Below, one piece after another: positions 18,555 through 27,414 of a stretch of 64,000 nt of DNA. The DNA comes from Senimuribacter intestinalis (GTDB taxonomy: Bacteria > Bacillota > Clostridia > Peptostreptococcales > Anaerovoracaceae), in the NCBI GenBank assembly GCA_943192975.1, contig CALPCJ010000003.1, forward strand, positions 248,001-312,000, in the 5' to 3' direction. The position numbers were made by a program, and so were the translations under genes. The stretch's first letter is position 1; the number at the start of each line of letters is the position of its first letter. Below the pieces are notes generated by a model that ran no database searches, was not told where the DNA came from, and was given only the letters and a program-made list of their open reading frames with translations.

Positions 18555-19388
18555 ATGGATACGAACGCAAAACTTCTCACGATTGGTCAATTTGCCGCCC
18601 TCCACGGAATCAATAAAAAAACACTCATGTGGTATGACGAAATCGGACTATTCAAACCCGCTCTCATCCACCCTGAAAATGGCTATCGCTACTACAATTA
18701 TCATCAAAGCGCGCTGCTCGAAACCATTTTAATGCTCAGAGAATTAGATGTTCCTGTCAGCGAAATACAAACCTTTATCGCACATCGATCCGCAGAAACG
18801 CTGCAAAAGCTGCTGGACAAGAACATACTTCTGCTCGATAAAAAAATCGCTCATATGCAGGCGATGCGCAAAAACCTTTCTACGCGCCGTCAGCACATAG
18901 AGCATCTGCTGCATATGGATTTATCAGAAATCCGCCGCATCAAAAAAGATGCCTCCTGTCTGGTCACAGTTCCTATCGACAAACAGACATCCTATGATGA
19001 ACAAGTAGAAATGATTCTGGAAGAAACACAAAAATATCAACTGCGCCGCCTTCACGACGCTTCCTACGGCACGATGATTTCTGTCAAAAGTCTGCTGGAA
19101 AAACAATTTGAAGATTACAGCAGTCTGTTCATCGAAGTTCCTTTCCCCATTCAAAGCGAGGGACTGCATATGCAGCCTGCGGGCGACTATCTGCAAGCAT
19201 TTTACCAGGGTGATTGGAGTCAAATGTCCTCCAAATACGAGGAAATTTTTTCTTATGCCACAGACCATAATCTGCAGCTTTCAGGATACTCCTATGAAAT
19301 GATAATTAACGACAACGTAACAGAGTCTATGAAGGAGTACATCGTGCAGATTGAAATTCCTGTTTGTTCCGACCGTATATTATTGTGA
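18555..19388 (+). CDS. MerR-family regulator of the MATE pump
   Basis: This 277-residue protein has an N-terminal MerR winged-helix domain (LTIGQFAALHGINKKTLMWYDEIGLFKP, residues 8-35, then NGYRYYNYHQ) and a coiled-coil dimer helix (LQKLLDKNILLLDKKIAHMQ). The C-terminal ~150 residues resemble the GyrI-like/BmrR ligand-binding fold in layout. It is transcribed divergently from the MATE gene, the usual arrangement for a drug-sensing activator. Its stop overlaps the convergent AraC-type gene by 9 bp. Confidence 0.88.
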   Translation: MDTNAKLLTIGQFAALHGINKKTLMWYDEIGLFKPALIHPENGYRYYNYHQSALLETILMLRELDVPVSEIQTFIAHRSAETLQKLLDKNILLLDKKIAHMQAMRKNLSTRRQHIEHLLHMDLSEIRRIKKDASCLVTVPIDKQTSYDEQVEMILEETQKYQLRRLHDASYGTMISVKSLLEKQFEDYSSLFIEVPFPIQSEGLHMQPAGDYLQAFYQGDWSQMSSKYEEIFSYATDHNLQLSGYSYEMIINDNVTESMKEYIVQIEIPVCSDRILL

Positions 19389-20480
19389 GACTTTATTTTC
19401 CCGGCATTTCGCCCGATACTGACTTGGGGACATGCCGACCTGCCGCTTAAATGCCCTGCAGAAATATGCGGTATCCTGAAAGCGCATAGTTTCTGCAATT
19501 TCAGTTACATTAAGTTCTGTATTTACTAATAGTCGCTTCGCCTCCGAAAACTGTGCCTCACGGATCAAAGTACCTACTGTTTTGCCGGTGATTTTTTTAA
19601 TTTGCTCATTAAGATGACTCTGGCTAACCCCCAAAATTTCCGCATATTCCGATACTGATAAATTTTCGCAAACACGCTGATCGATTAGATTTTGAAGCCG
19701 CAGATGCAGTTCCCCTGCCATGCCAGGCGTTCGTTCTATGCCCTGATGTGCAATTTCTCGATGCCGCCTGTGAAAATAAATCAACAAAATATTGAGACAT
19801 GCCCGCAGCACCTGCGCATAGTCGGGCGACTTGCTTTCATATTCTTTCAGCATCATCCTGCAGACTGCCCGCATGGTCTGTGCAAAATCCTCGTCCATAT
19901 AGATGGCAGGCATTTCTACCATTTCCTTAAAAAGTTGAATTTCCCAAACAGAACTGACACTGATGCTGGACTGAAACAGAAACTCCTCCTGGAAATAAAT
20001 AGGAATGCCTTTCGCCCTGGTGACATTTTTCCAGTAGTGTACCTGACCGGGACTGATAAGAAAAACCACATTTTTCAGGTCATCGTACGCCGTGTAATCG
20101 ATGATATGCGCTCCGTCTGCATCTTCAATAAATACAATCTCATAAAACGGATGCCGATGTGCAAAAGCTGCCGAATCCCCAAAAGCGCTGTCGTCAATAT
20201 TGTCATAAATGCAGAATCCGAATTCCGGGTCTTTCAGCTTTTCCGGCTGATGAGTCTGAAGTGATTTGTAGTCTTCCAAAAGTTCAAGGGTATAAGTCTC
20301 TCCACCATAGTCAAACATCTGCGCGTCTTCCAGCACCTCAAGTTCGTGGGTATGGTACGGCGGAATATGTACCAGACAATCCTTCTCTGCAATGTAGGTT
20401 TCACCTTCCACATCAAAACGAATTTTGCCGTCCGCCACATAATAGAGTTCCCAGTTTTGATTTGGATAATGCCATTCCAC
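19380..20480 (-). CDS. AraC-family regulator with extra N-terminal cupin segment
   Basis: The C-terminal ~100 residues form the AraC double helix-turn-helix (LSVSEYAEILGVSQSHLNEQ, then MRFQDTAYFCRAFKRQVGMSPSQYR). Ahead lies a normal AraC cupin-type sensing domain (HRHPFYEIVFIED near residue 108). Before that is a second cupin-like piece (ELYYVADGKIRFDVEGE...LVHIPPYHTHE) that starts abruptly. The only candidate start is GTG at 20480; an in-frame TAA lies 33 bp upstream with no ATG between, and no good ribosome site. The first strands of that cupin appear missing, and array B begins about 110 bp upstream, so the gene may be 5'-truncated. Confidence 0.75.
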   Translation of the reverse strand: MEWHYPNQNWELYYVADGKIRFDVEGETYIAEKDCLVHIPPYHTHELEVLEDAQMFDYGGETYTLELLEDYKSLQTHQPEKLKDPEFGFCIYDNIDDSAFGDSAAFAHRHPFYEIVFIEDADGAHIIDYTAYDDLKNVVFLISPGQVHYWKNVTRAKGIPIYFQEEFLFQSSISVSSVWEIQLFKEMVEMPAIYMDEDFAQTMRAVCRMMLKEYESKSPDYAQVLRACLNILLIYFHRRHREIAHQGIERTPGMAGELHLRLQNLIDQRVCENLSVSEYAEILGVSQSHLNEQIKKITGKTVGTLIREAQFSEAKRLLVNTELNVTEIAETMRFQDTAYFCRAFKRQVGMSPSQYRAKCRENKVSQ

Positions 20481-20588
20481 GCACAGTCCCTTCTGCAGGA
20501 AAGCGATGGATTATACGACGGAATTATGGTACTTTTTAATAAAATGCAACAAGTGCACACTAACCCATATCTTTCTTATACTTCGTCA

Positions 20589-20890
20589 GTTGTGCATATG
20601 CTGTCAATTTATCTCCAATCCGCACAACTTTCACGATGCAAGGTGTGCAAATCCTGCTGACCATGCTGCCTCTTGCACAACTTTTGCGCTTTGTAACACG
20701 AAAAACATTTTTTCCATCAAAAAAGTTGTGCAAAACGAGATGGTTTCATCCTGTTTTGCACAACATACTGCATGCCAGTTTGCCCTTCTTCACTAAAAGT
20801 TGTGCAAATTACGCATTTCAATCCTTCCTTGCACAATCAACTAGGCTAAAAGTTGTGCAGAAACGGTTTTATCACATTCATATGCACAAC
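20589..20890. repeat. Five-unit palindromic repeat array B
   Basis: Five 39-40 bp units lie at 20589-20628, 20642-20681, 20725-20764, 20799-20837 and 20852-20890, each bounded by GTTGTGCAA-like and TTGCACAAC-like half-sites in inverted orientation. Unit starts are 53, 83, 74 and 53 bp apart, the mirror image of array A (53, 73, 83, 53). The third unit is the most perfect: GTTGTGCAAAAC, 16 bp, GTTTTGCACAAC, with an inner GATG-GTTT-CATC hairpin. The array fills the gap between the AraC-type and TipA-type genes. Confidence 0.8.
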
Positions 20891-20908
20891 TCTGCAGCTT
20901 ACATCCTT

Positions 20909-21637
20909 TTACCGCCTGCAATATACCTCTATCGCCCGGCTGACAAAGGCCGCCGTACCGGCGCCCCCAGCTTTATCGATGTTTGCCGAAAATTCCGCGT
21001 CTGCGATATACATCGCGCCAAGCCCTGCTAAGATCTCATCGGTACAGGTATAGTAGTGTTCCGTAATAAAATCCTGCAGCTTCTGCACCTGTGCCTGCAC
21101 CTTATCAGATTCCGGCGCGCTTTCCCGCATAGCGCCGAATTCCGCAAAAATTTCCATCATCTGCATGCCCATATGCTGCATCTCCTCTCCGGTGCAGTTT
21201 TTCGTCTTTTCGGTAAATTCCTTGTACGCAGAGGTTTTTCCGTATGCCGCTTTTGCGCGCGCCGCGTATTCGTCCATTTTACTTGTATCAAATGGTGTAA
21301 AATCCATATTGCTCACTCCTGTCGTTTTGATTTCACGGGCAAGTTCAATGAGATTTTCAAGGTGCTGCTTTTTCATCGTCAGCAAAGTAATCTGCTGCGT
21401 AAGCGCCTTGTCTCTGTCAAAATCCGGACTTTCCAGAATCTCTTTGATCTCCTTTAAGGGAAATTCCAGTTCTCGAAACAGCAAAATCTGCTGCAGCCGT
21501 GCCAGCGCTGTATCACCGTACAACCGGTAGCCTGCCTCCGTCACCGCGTCCGGTTTCAAAAGCCCGATGGCATCATAATGATGCAGTGTGCGCACACTGA
21601 CGCCGGTAAATGCACTGACCTCTTTTACTGTTTTCAT
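20909..21637 (-). CDS. MerR-family regulator with TipAS-like domain
   Basis: This 242-residue protein starts with a MerR DNA-binding domain (MKTVKEVSAFTGVSVRTLHHYDAIGLLKPDAVTEAGYRLY), followed by the dimer helix and a C-terminal all-helical TipAS-type antibiotic-recognition domain (AYGKTSAYKEF, then a helical bundle ending FVSRAIEVYCRR). Such proteins bind drugs and activate promoters with 19-bp spacers. A matching promoter lies just upstream, pointing to autoactivation. Confidence 0.88.
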   Translation of the reverse strand: MKTVKEVSAFTGVSVRTLHHYDAIGLLKPDAVTEAGYRLYGDTALARLQQILLFRELEFPLKEIKEILESPDFDRDKALTQQITLLTMKKQHLENLIELAREIKTTGVSNMDFTPFDTSKMDEYAARAKAAYGKTSAYKEFTEKTKNCTGEEMQHMGMQMMEIFAEFGAMRESAPESDKVQAQVQKLQDFITEHYYTCTDEILAGLGAMYIADAEFSANIDKAGGAGTAAFVSRAIEVYCRR

Positions 21638-21657
21638 ACTGATTCCCTCCCATGTAA

Positions 21658-22215
21658 CTACAGTATAAACGATGACGTAACGTCATAGTCAAGGGATTTT
21701 TCTATATTCACTCGTTGCATATAAACCGGCGTCTTGGGCACGTTAATTTCCACGCCGTCATCATTAGGCACAGGAATGAGTGGCAGATTCGTGATGCGTT
21801 CCACAACATCCCAGCCAGAAATGACTTTGCCAAAAGCGGCAAAATTCCCGGAAAGCCGCTTGCCTGCCCCATCGGACAGTACAATGTAAAACTCACTGCC
21901 TGATGCGATTTTTCCATCGCCGCTCATGACAACTGTTCCCTTTTCAAAGGGCACGCGGTTGACAAATCCATTCAGTGCGCACTCTGCGACTAGTTCCACA
22001 TCGCAGCGTGGATCATCAAAATGGGTATAGCTGGGCTGCAAAACAAAGTCCGGCACAATGCGGCGAATCTGCCTGCCGTCATAAAGCCCTGCCTTTGCCA
22101 TGCGAATAAAGGAAGCGACCGTCTCCGGCGCTTCCCCTTCATATAATCGGATTACTACACTGCCCAGCTGCGTATTATCCATTGCGAATTCTATCACTGC
22201 AGTGGAATCATTCAT
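21658..22215 (-). CDS. Cyclophilin-type peptidyl-prolyl cis-trans isomerase
   Basis: This 185-residue protein has the cyclophilin layout: GSVVIRLYEGEAPETVASFIRMAKAGLYDG at the N-terminus, RIVPDFVLQ in place of the catalytic R-x-x-x-x-F-M-x-Q-G-G, then GSEFYIVLSDGAGKRLSGNFAAFGKVISGWDVVERI. The strict GGD motif is not obvious (LQPSYTHFDDP), so activity may be altered. It is cytosolic. The ATG at 22215 overlaps the TetR stop as ATGA, making it the last gene of a proC-tetR-ppi group. Confidence 0.83.
   Translation of the reverse strand: MNDSTAVIEFAMDNTQLGSVVIRLYEGEAPETVASFIRMAKAGLYDGRQIRRIVPDFVLQPSYTHFDDPRCDVELVAECALNGFVNRVPFEKGTVVMSGDGKIASGSEFYIVLSDGAGKRLSGNFAAFGKVISGWDVVERITNLPLIPVPNDDGVEINVPKTPVYMQRVNIEKSLDYDVTSSFIL
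21662..21692 (-). promoter_or_regulatory. MerR-type promoter of the TipA-like gene
   Basis: On the minus strand TTGACT (21687-21692) and TATACT (21662-21667) flank a 19-bp spacer containing the palindrome TGACGTTACGTCA. It lies within the last codons of the cyclophilin gene. Confidence 0.8.
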
Positions 22216-22823
22216 GCCTCGCTTTCCTTTCTCTGAAAAAATCCAAGCAGCAGCGGCATCATCTGCCTGCTGTATTTCGAAAGGGAATATGCGCCGCCGG
22301 TGAGGCACCAGTCTGTTACAATGGCACGCTCCGTCATCACATAAGCGCGCACCAGCTGACTGGCAGTCAAATCACCTGTCAATTCTCCGCTGTGCTGTCC
22401 TTCCTCGATGATTCTGGTAATCAGGCGAAAGTACACACGATTGGTATCCAGCAGATGACGATATCCCTTGCCCTGCAGCTGCTCCGCATACATCGAAGCG
22501 ATCAGATTTGGCGAGGTCATATCTTCTATCATAGCGTGGACTTCACCGTTGAGAAAAAGCAGTTTCTGAAAGCTGTCCATTTCCGGTTTCAGTTCTTTCT
22601 CCAGCTCCGCGTATTTCTCATCCAAAATATCAGACCAGGTCGCAAGCAAGTCTCCTTTGCTCCGGAAATAATAGTAAAAAGAACCCTTGGCAATCCCTGC
22701 TTCCTCCAGAATATTGTCCAGTGTTGTATCTTCATATCCTTTCTCCCGAAACAGCTTCCACGCGGCATCGATAATTCGGCTTTTCATGTCCCTGCGAGTT
22801 TCTTTACCCATCGTTTCCCTCAT
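22212..22823 (-). CDS. TetR-family transcriptional regulator
   Basis: This 203-residue protein has an N-terminal TetR helix-turn-helix (SRIIDAAWKLFREKGYEDTTLDNILEEAGIAKGSFYYYFRSKGDLL, residues 15-60) and an all-helical ligand/dimer domain. It lies 7 bp after proC and is coupled to the cyclophilin gene. The ligand and targets are not apparent; autorepression of the hydroxyproline operon is possible, but no operator was identified. Confidence 0.87.
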   Translation of the reverse strand: MRETMGKETRRDMKSRIIDAAWKLFREKGYEDTTLDNILEEAGIAKGSFYYYFRSKGDLLATWSDILDEKYAELEKELKPEMDSFQKLLFLNGEVHAMIEDMTSPNLIASMYAEQLQGKGYRHLLDTNRVYFRLITRIIEEGQHSGELTGDLTASQLVRAYVMTERAIVTDWCLTGGAYSLSKYSRQMMPLLLGFFQRKESEA

Positions 22824-22830
22824 GACAGCC

Positions 22831-23622
22831 TTACATGCTCGCTGCTTTATCCATACATGCCCGCATACACTCGATCAAAGCGCTGCGGAATCCTCTTTCT
22901 TCCAGCACACGCACCGCCTCTATCGTCGTACCTGCCGGCGAACACACCATATCCTTCAGTTCGCCTGGGTGCTTGCCCAGCTGGGAGACCATTGCTGCAC
23001 TGCCTTCCACCGCTTTCGCTGCAAATTTATATGCTTGCGGTCTCGGCATGCCGCCCATGACTGCCGCGTCCGCCATGGCTTCGATCATCATAAATACGTA
23101 GGCAGGAGAACTGCCGCTAACTGCAACTACAGCATCCATCACGTTCTCAGCAATAATCTCATAGTCTCCAAAACCGCCTAAAATTCTGCTGGCAGTTTCC
23201 TTGTCTTCTTCTGTAACAAATGTATTGCAGCACATAGCCGTCATGCCGCAGCCCACCATAGCTGGCGTGTTCGGCATAGTTCTGATAATGCGCACGTCTT
23301 TGCCAAACTGGTCAGAAAGCCACTGCAGCGTTTTTCCCGGTGCAATAGTGATGATTAACTGTTCGCTGACTGCATCTGTGATTTCCGCAATTACGGACTG
23401 ATAGTATTGCGGTTTTACCGCTAAAACCACTATATCGACAGCTTTGACAAGCGCCACGTTGTCCGGTGCAGTCTGAATCCCGAACTGGCTGACGGCTTTT
23501 TCTATAGCAGCCGGCAGTGCATCTGTTCCATAAATATCCGTCGGTGCAAAGACCTTTTCCTTAATGATACCGCCCATAATTGCGGAAGCCATATTTCCGC
23601 ATCCGATAAATCCTATCTTCAT
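22831..23622 (-). CDS. proC: Pyrroline-5-carboxylate reductase
   Basis: ProC reduces (S)-1-pyrroline-5-carboxylate to L-proline with NAD(P)H. The start MKIGFIGCGNMASAIMGG is the dinucleotide-binding motif and the C-terminal DMVCSPAGTTIEAVRVLEERGFRSALIEC block is the family signature. The ATG at 23622 follows AGAGGG. Only the M18 peptidase gene separates it from hypD, whose product is pyrroline-5-carboxylate. Here ProC therefore probably completes hydroxyproline-to-proline conversion rather than proline biosynthesis. Confidence 0.95.
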   Translation of the reverse strand: MKIGFIGCGNMASAIMGGIIKEKVFAPTDIYGTDALPAAIEKAVSQFGIQTAPDNVALVKAVDIVVLAVKPQYYQSVIAEITDAVSEQLIITIAPGKTLQWLSDQFGKDVRIIRTMPNTPAMVGCGMTAMCCNTFVTEEDKETASRILGGFGDYEIIAENVMDAVVAVSGSSPAYVFMMIEAMADAAVMGGMPRPQAYKFAAKAVEGSAAMVSQLGKHPGELKDMVCSPAGTTIEAVRVLEERGFRSALIECMRACMDKAASM

Positions 23623-23640
23623 AGTCAAACCCTCTTCTCT

Positions 23641-25023
23641 TTACTGTAATTTTTCAAAGAATACACGGCAGGCAAGGCACGCCTCGTACAAGTCGCTTTT
23701 CAGCATAAATTCGTAAGGCGAATGCGCACCCAGCACGCAAATTGCCGCATCAAAGCTCTCCATACCCATGTTGGAATAATCCACTGCGATAGTACCAAAA
23801 CCGCCAAACTTTTCGATGCCTGCAAACGGCTGCCAGATGATATCGTTGTCATTGAATATCTTTCGAACCTGCCCCAAAAATTCTGCGCTGGCTTCACTGG
23901 TGTCCATTTTTCCATAACGGCTGGCATATTTAATCACCTGCAAACCATGTCCCAAAAGGGAACCGCTATACGGCTCACAAACCTCTGGATAATTCGGGTC
24001 ATTACCGCAGACCGCTTCCAACGACATCACTTTGCTGCCCAGCTGAATGCGGTTTAAGGCGATGCCATCTCCGCCGCATCCGCTCTTTTCCGCCAGCAAA
24101 CGGAGGAAATAGTCCGTTACTCTGGAATGGGAACCGGAACGTCCTTCAAAACCAATTTCTTCTTTATCCGCAAAGATGGCAATTGCGGTTCGTTCTGGCG
24201 CCTCGCACGCCAAAATACCATGAAGCTGCGCATAGACCGCCGCCCGATCGTCAAAACCGTAGCCGCACAGCGCGCTGCTGTCAAGACCAATATCTCTGGT
24301 CCTGCCTGCCGGTACGATTTCGATTTCCGCACTGATAAAGTCTTCTTCTATCATACCATACTTTTCGTAAAGATACTGCAAAATATTTTCTTTTACGGCG
24401 TTTGCCATATCTCCTTCCTCAGGGGTTGCGCCCAGGAACACATTCATCTGCTCATGGTTATAGGCTTCTTCCTGCTTTCTCTGCCCCTGCTCCACAGAAT
24501 AGTGCAGCGACATATCGGTGATAAAGAGAGCCGGTTCGTCTTCCGACGCACCCTCTGCAATTTCTATGACAGAACCGTCTTTGCGCACCACGGTGCCGTA
24601 CATGGACAGAGGCGTGCTGGTCCATTTCTCCAGCTTGGAAAGGCTGTACATGCAGGTCTTTCCGTAAGCAAAACCATCTTTTTCAAAGATTGGCAGAATC
24701 TTAAAGTCAAGACGTGTACAGTCAGTATGAGCTGCCACAATGTTTGCGCCCTCCGTTAGCGGCTTCTTTCCGACCACAGTCAAATAGAGCAGCTTTCCGT
24801 TATCGTTATAGTACACCTTGTCGCCGGCGTTCACGCTGTCCTTTCTCGTGATATCAACAAAGCCTTTCGCCTCTGCCCGTCTGACCGCCTCCGCCACACA
24901 GAGGCGTTCTGTCTTGGACGCGTCGTTAAACGCCTTAAAATCTGCTGCCGTTTCCATAATACTGTTTTTCTTTTCTGCGGAAGCATTCTTCCAAATATTG
25001 GTACGCTTATAGTTCAGTTCCAT
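23641..25023 (-). CDS. M18-family aminopeptidase
   Basis: This 460-residue metallo-aminopeptidase belongs to the M18 (aspartyl aminopeptidase/ApeB) family. The metal-binding segments are NIVAAHTDCTRLDFK (His-x-Asp), LCGYGFDDRAAVYAQLHGIL, FADKEEIGFEGRSGSHSR (catalytic Glu pair) and the C-terminal VLGAHSPYEFMLKSDLYEA (His). AGGAGG precedes the ATG and hypD ends 12 bp upstream. It probably releases amino acids, including Hyp or Pro, from collagen-like peptides for the neighbouring enzymes. Confidence 0.92.
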   Translation of the reverse strand: MELNYKRTNIWKNASAEKKNSIMETAADFKAFNDASKTERLCVAEAVRRAEAKGFVDITRKDSVNAGDKVYYNDNGKLLYLTVVGKKPLTEGANIVAAHTDCTRLDFKILPIFEKDGFAYGKTCMYSLSKLEKWTSTPLSMYGTVVRKDGSVIEIAEGASEDEPALFITDMSLHYSVEQGQRKQEEAYNHEQMNVFLGATPEEGDMANAVKENILQYLYEKYGMIEEDFISAEIEIVPAGRTRDIGLDSSALCGYGFDDRAAVYAQLHGILACEAPERTAIAIFADKEEIGFEGRSGSHSRVTDYFLRLLAEKSGCGGDGIALNRIQLGSKVMSLEAVCGNDPNYPEVCEPYSGSLLGHGLQVIKYASRYGKMDTSEASAEFLGQVRKIFNDNDIIWQPFAGIEKFGGFGTIAVDYSNMGMESFDAAICVLGAHSPYEFMLKSDLYEACLACRVFFEKLQ

Positions 25024-25034
25024 CTTTTTTCCTC

Positions 25035-27410
25035 CTAGTTAAAATCCTGTTCGGTTCTCATGATGATTTCATCCTGCAGCGCTTTGGACAGGTTGCGGAA
25101 ATAGTCGCTGTAGCCCGCCACGCGCACGATCAAATCCTTGTTTTCCTCCGGATGTTTCTGCGCCTCAATCAACGTATCTCTGCCCACCACGTTAAACTGG
25201 ATGTGGTGACCATCCATGGCAAAATAGGATCGAATCAGGTTTGCCATCTGTTCCAGACCCGTATCTCCTTCCACGGTTTTCGGCGTAAATTTCTGGTTGA
25301 GCAGGGTGCCGCCTGTGGTCAGATGATCCATCTTTGCCGCCGATTTGATGACGCTGGTCGGTCCGTAAATGTCCGCCCCTTTTTCCGGTGAAATCCCCTC
25401 GGATACCGGCATGTGGGCGTGTCTGCCGTTGGCGCTTGCCAGCATCACCTCGCCGAAATAAACGTGACAGGTAGTCGGCAGCATATCGATGCGGAAATGT
25501 CCGCCCTTAGTATTCGGTCTTCCCGTTACGGAATCTCTGAAATAGGCGAAAACTTTTTTCATGATGTCGTCCGCGTAATCGTCGTCATTGCCGTATTTCG
25601 GGCTAGCGTCGTGTACCCAGTGATAGATATCATCGTGGCCTGCAAAGTCGTCTTCCAAAGCCTTCGAAAGCTGCGCCATATCAAAGTGCTTTTCATCGTA
25701 CACGTTATATTTAATGGCTGCCAGGCAGTCGGTAATAGTGCCGATGCCGACCCCCTGAATATAGCTGGTATTGTATCTGGCACCGCCTGCGTTGTAGTCC
25801 ATGCCTTTTGCAATACAGTCGTTGGTAATGGAGGAAAGCAGTGGCACCGGCATATCCTTTGCGTAAATCTGCTCGATGACGTTAGTTCCTCTGATTTTGA
25901 TATCCAGGAAGTACGCAATCTGCTCAAAATATGCTTTTTCCAGTTCCTCGTAGCTCTTATAGTCTGCGGCATGGCCGGTTTTTAAGCCCAGCTGTTTTCC
26001 ACCCACAGGGTCAAAGCCGTTGTTCAGCGTAATCTCTAAAATCTTTGGCAGATTGAAATAGCCGTTTAAAATATAGGATTCATTTCCAAAGGCGCCGGTT
26101 TCTACGCAGCCGCTGGTGCCGCCAAGGCGAGCATCCGCAATGGATTTTCCTGCATTGACCAGTTCCATGACGATGGCTTCTGTATTGTAAAACGCCGGCT
26201 GACCCCAGCCCTGTCTGGAAATCTCGCAGGCTCTTTTCAGGAACTTTTTCGGTGTCTTTCTGCTAATCTGCACGTTGGAACTAGGCTGCAGCAGACGCAT
26301 GTCGTCCATACAGTCTAAGATCAGATAGCTGACCTCGTTGACGCCGTTTTCCCCGTCCGGCGTGATACCGCCGGTATTGATGTTGACGAAGTCCGTATAG
26401 GTGCTGCTTTCTTTCAAGGTGATGCCAACCTTTGGAGGTGCTGGCTGATTGTTGAATTTTACCCACAAGCACTCCAAAAGTTCCAGCGCTTTCTCTCTGT
26501 CGAGGCTGCCCTCCTCAGTATCTTTTCGGTAGAATGGAATCAAATGCTGATCCAGTCTGCCCGGTGAAAAAGCGTCCCAGTTGTTCAGTTCACCGGTGAC
26601 GCAGATATGTACAAACCAGTACATCTGAATCGCCTGCCAAAAGGTCTGCGGCGCATGGGCAGGAACGACTTTGCAGTTTTCTGCAATTTGCAGAAGTTCT
26701 GCTTTGCGCTTTTCGTCAATTTCTTGTTCGGCAAGCTCGCCTGCATAGCTTGCATATCTTGCGCCCAGTGCGATAATGCCCTCGCACGCCAGCTTCATGC
26801 CCTTCAGTTCGTGTTCCTTTGCCAGTGCCTGTGGGTCGTTATAATAATCGATGTTTTTTAGCTCTGTTTCAATTCTTTCAATACGCTCCGCAAATCCTTC
26901 CACGTAAATCCGATTGCCGCAAACGGTATGTCCCGGACCTCTCTGCTCCATGAACTCTGTAAAAATCCCTGCTTCATAGGCATCTTTCCATTCCTGGCTC
27001 ATGTGGTCTAAAATTTTCTTCCTGATGGTGCGGTTCTGCCAGTAAGGGATAATTTCTGTCTCCTGCAGTGCAAACCCCGCCTCATCGACAGAAAAATTGA
27101 TTAAGTCTCTGTCGTTCATCACGTGCATATCTTCCATACTGTGACAGCAAAGTTCTGGAAAGGTCGGCGCACCTTGGGGCGACGCACCTTTTTCTCCCAC
27201 AATCAATTCCCCTTCGCCGATGTAAAGGGTCTTTTTCTCACAGTAATCCTTCAGCGCCTGTCCCCGCAGCTCCGGTACGGAAAGCACTCCCTCAAACTGC
27301 TTATAGGTTTCCGTCATAATCTTCGCGCGCTCCATGTCGATGTAAGGCTGAGTGGTTACGCTCTTTTCCCGCAGCTTCTGCACTCTCTCATTCATGCCTC
27401 TTTGTTCCAT
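25035..27410 (-). CDS. hypD: trans-4-hydroxy-L-proline dehydratase (glycyl radical enzyme)
   Basis: This ~790-residue glycyl radical enzyme dehydrates trans-4-hydroxy-L-proline to (S)-1-pyrroline-5-carboxylate. The thiyl-radical loop GTSGCVETG places the catalytic Cys at about residue 435 with the following Val-Glu-Thr. The C-terminal radical loop RVAGYSDYF places Gly at about 766. These positions and the CVET signature match the HypD group described from Clostridioides difficile (Cys434/Gly765) rather than PFL, glycerol or choline lyases. The ATG at 27410 follows GGAGG; a TTG further upstream is less likely. Downstream proC uses the product, and the upstream gene encodes the activase. Confidence 0.93.
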   Translation of the reverse strand: MEQRGMNERVQKLREKSVTTQPYIDMERAKIMTETYKQFEGVLSVPELRGQALKDYCEKKTLYIGEGELIVGEKGASPQGAPTFPELCCHSMEDMHVMNDRDLINFSVDEAGFALQETEIIPYWQNRTIRKKILDHMSQEWKDAYEAGIFTEFMEQRGPGHTVCGNRIYVEGFAERIERIETELKNIDYYNDPQALAKEHELKGMKLACEGIIALGARYASYAGELAEQEIDEKRKAELLQIAENCKVVPAHAPQTFWQAIQMYWFVHICVTGELNNWDAFSPGRLDQHLIPFYRKDTEEGSLDREKALELLECLWVKFNNQPAPPKVGITLKESSTYTDFVNINTGGITPDGENGVNEVSYLILDCMDDMRLLQPSSNVQISRKTPKKFLKRACEISRQGWGQPAFYNTEAIVMELVNAGKSIADARLGGTSGCVETGAFGNESYILNGYFNLPKILEITLNNGFDPVGGKQLGLKTGHAADYKSYEELEKAYFEQIAYFLDIKIRGTNVIEQIYAKDMPVPLLSSITNDCIAKGMDYNAGGARYNTSYIQGVGIGTITDCLAAIKYNVYDEKHFDMAQLSKALEDDFAGHDDIYHWVHDASPKYGNDDDYADDIMKKVFAYFRDSVTGRPNTKGGHFRIDMLPTTCHVYFGEVMLASANGRHAHMPVSEGISPEKGADIYGPTSVIKSAAKMDHLTTGGTLLNQKFTPKTVEGDTGLEQMANLIRSYFAMDGHHIQFNVVGRDTLIEAQKHPEENKDLIVRVAGYSDYFRNLSKALQDEIIMRTEQDFN

Positions 27411-27414
27411 CTTC

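Noticed and set aside
22182..23060. 292-codon plus-strand open frame
   Set aside because: Antisense to tetR and proC; no ribosome site and no recognisable domain.
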